NCBI GenBank assembly: GCA_959600905.1
Contig: CAUGNO010000002.1
Coordinates: 124,001 to 188,000 of the forward strand
DNA length: 64,000 nucleotides
Reading direction: 5' to 3'
From: UMGS1975 sp959600905
GTDB lineage: Bacteria > Bacillota > Clostridia > Christensenellales > QAND01
The translations under genes were made by a program, and so were the position numbers. Every line of letters begins with the position of its first letter. Position 1 is the first letter of the stretch. Below are positions 60,818-64,000 of this stretch, piece after piece. The notes beneath the pieces were generated by a model. That model was not told the DNA's origin. It saw only the letters and a program-made list of their open reading frames with translations, and did no database searches.

Positions 60818-61750
60818 CTATACTTCTTTGGGCTTTTCGATCACTTCATCCTTTTCATTGACCTCAAAGGTAGGCGTTTGCCTCCCTTCCTCCTGGTAGG
60901 CCTGGATAAGGCCGCGCGCCGTATCGCCTTTCATCCATTCCAAAAATGCGTCGTCCGGGCTTTGCGCGCCCTCCTTTTCGCTGGGCTTTGCCAGTAGGTA
61001 ATACTGATCTACCATGCCCACCAGCCGCTGATTGAGCACTTCTAGTTCCGGCGTCTCGGCACCATATAGGGCCCAGTTTTCCCTGCTCACAAACGCATAC
61101 CCCTTTTTCTCCTGCGCTGTTTGCAGCATTTGCTGCCCGTCATCCGCCGCTTCTACATACCAATCGCCCACCGTGAGGCCTGCTTGCTGCAAAAGCCCGT
61201 TGATCTTGGTTTGCAGCTCGGTACCACTGGCCGGGTGCACAAAGGGCTGCTCTAGCAAGCTGAGGTGTTTTAATACATCCTGGGCCTTATACTTGCCAAG
61301 ATGCTTTACCCGCGCCGGGTCCTCTTTGGGGCCCACAATCAGATAGGTATCGTAAAACACCGCCGCGCCATGATAGGTGCCTGTGTCCAAGGTATCGTTG
61401 ATATCTGGCGTAAAGGGGGCCAAAATACAGCCTGCCTTTCCTTCACCGACCGCTGCCTGCAGCTCTTCCTCCGTGGCCGCCTGCGCTTTGGCCGTCCGCC
61501 CGGTTTCCTCTTTGTACGCATTTGCCAGCTTGGCAAACAGCGCGCTGTCCGCCATCGCCTGCGTCGTCATCACCTTGGCCGTCTTTTTGCCAAAGCAGGA
61601 ACCGATGATAAATACCAATGCCACCAGCACCGCCAGCGCCGCAGCCGCTACGGCCAGCTGTTTACCGTTTATTTTTCGTCCGCCCGGGGATAGCTCCCCC
61701 TGGCTGCCCGCTTTGTGATATGTCTTTTTCGGAGGGATATATACTTCCAT
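60818..61750 (-). CDS. membrane-anchored TupA-like substrate-binding protein
   Basis: A 310-residue protein with a cytoplasmic basic N-terminus, one transmembrane helix (about 31-52) and an extracytoplasmic domain resembling the tungstate/molybdate-binding TupA family (ANAYKEETG, FYDTYLIVGPKEDPA, FVHPASGTELQTKINGLL). Unlike TupA it has a type II membrane anchor instead of a cleaved or lipoprotein signal, and no permease or ATPase gene is near. It may be a sensor or scaffold rather than a transport component. The ATG at 61750 has AAGGGGAA. Confidence 0.72.
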   Translation of the reverse strand: MEVYIPPKKTYHKAGSQGELSPGGRKINGKQLAVAAAALAVLVALVFIIGSCFGKKTAKVMTTQAMADSALFAKLANAYKEETGRTAKAQAATEEELQAAVGEGKAGCILAPFTPDINDTLDTGTYHGAAVFYDTYLIVGPKEDPARVKHLGKYKAQDVLKHLSLLEQPFVHPASGTELQTKINGLLQQAGLTVGDWYVEAADDGQQMLQTAQEKKGYAFVSRENWALYGAETPELEVLNQRLVGMVDQYYLLAKPSEKEGAQSPDDAFLEWMKGDTARGLIQAYQEEGRQTPTFEVNEKDEVIEKPKEV

Positions 61751-61783
61751 GCCGTTCCCCTTTTTAGAATCGTTTGTTTGTTT

Positions 61784-61813
61784 AGTATACCATATCCTTC
61801 CAATCTTAAACAA
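61784..61813 (-). promoter_or_regulatory. promoter of the TupA-like gene
   Basis: Minus strand: -35 TTGTTT (61813-61808), 18-base spacer, -10 TATACT (61789-61784). Confidence 0.6.
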
Positions 61814-61832
61814 AGTGGCTTTTCTCAAATGA

Positions 61833-61859
61833 AAAAAGAGCGGATGCTCCGCTCTTTTT
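61833..61859 (-). terminator. terminator of gyrA
   Basis: A 12-bp stem (AAAAAGAGCGGA with TCCGCTCTTTTT) has a 3-base loop, 12 bases after the gyrA stop. Confidence 0.92.
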
Positions 61860-61870
61860 GCGTTTATGTC

Positions 61871-64000
<2,130 letters not shown>

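Overview
The window looks like the chromosome of a GC-rich, Gram-positive anaerobe of the Clostridia (Bacillota). This rests on sigma-A-type promoters with strong AGGAGG ribosome sites, ATP-independent diaminopimelate synthesis through DapL, type III glutamine synthetase, a split ferredoxin-type glutamate synthase, an ANTAR (NitR-like) regulator, an Amt-PII fusion, QueH, lipoprotein substrate-binding proteins and a PdaA-like deacetylase. I cannot place the genus from sequence alone. I see no rRNA, tRNA, CRISPR array, insertion sequence or prophage. Almost everything reads as ordinary chromosomal housekeeping DNA.

Layout. 1-3.0 kb: end of an L,D-transpeptidase gene, chorismate mutase and a DUF4080-type radical SAM protein. 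3.0-4.1 kb: class II aldolase with an operator-rich leader. 4.1-11.0 kb (minus): ABC-F protein, carA, and a carB that is fused in frame to a complete diaminopimelate epimerase. The CarA has lost its glutaminase catalytic residues. 11.1-19.3 kb (plus): complete arginine operon argG-H-C-J-B-D-F, from promoter to terminator. 19.3-24.7 kb: MarR regulator plus a DUF2148 ferredoxin-domain protein, then three aldo/keto reductases (two of them nearly identical tandem copies) and an iron alcohol dehydrogenase. 24.8-32.5 kb (minus): a nitrogen operon, three split glutamate synthase genes, a candidate 41-residue ORF, glnA, nitR, dapF and dapL. 32.6-36.7 kb (plus): type III glutamine synthetase and the ammonium transporter-PII fusion. 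36.7-39.1 kb: DUF134, Mrp-type ATPase, NifX-like protein and QueH. 39.1-44.6 kb: Bce-like two-component system with an ABC transporter. 44.6-51.5 kb: lipase-like hydrolase, a coiled-coil protein, and an xpt-headed BMP-type nucleoside ABC uptake operon. 51.6-56.4 kb: two polysaccharide deacetylases, a membrane protein and the metNIQ transporter. 56.5-64 kb: a GLUG/YDG surface protein, a class D beta-lactamase homologue, a TupA-like binding protein and the 3' part of gyrA.

How the parts connect. The dominant theme is ammonia and nitrogen. Ammonium import (Amt-PII), two glutamine synthetases, glutamate synthase, carbamoyl phosphate synthesis and arginine synthesis all lie within 33 kb. Three leaders in this region (glutamate synthase operon, glnN, amt) carry the same stem-AAAGGC-stem hairpin. 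In each, the hairpin overlaps the 5' arm of a terminator. The loop fits the A1/G4 hexaloop recognised by ANTAR proteins, and an ANTAR protein is encoded inside one of the three operons. I infer a local antitermination regulon. The glutaminase-dead CarA suggests that this carbamoyl phosphate synthetase uses free ammonia. The CarB-DapF fusion, beside a second stand-alone dapF, is the most unusual protein architecture in the window.
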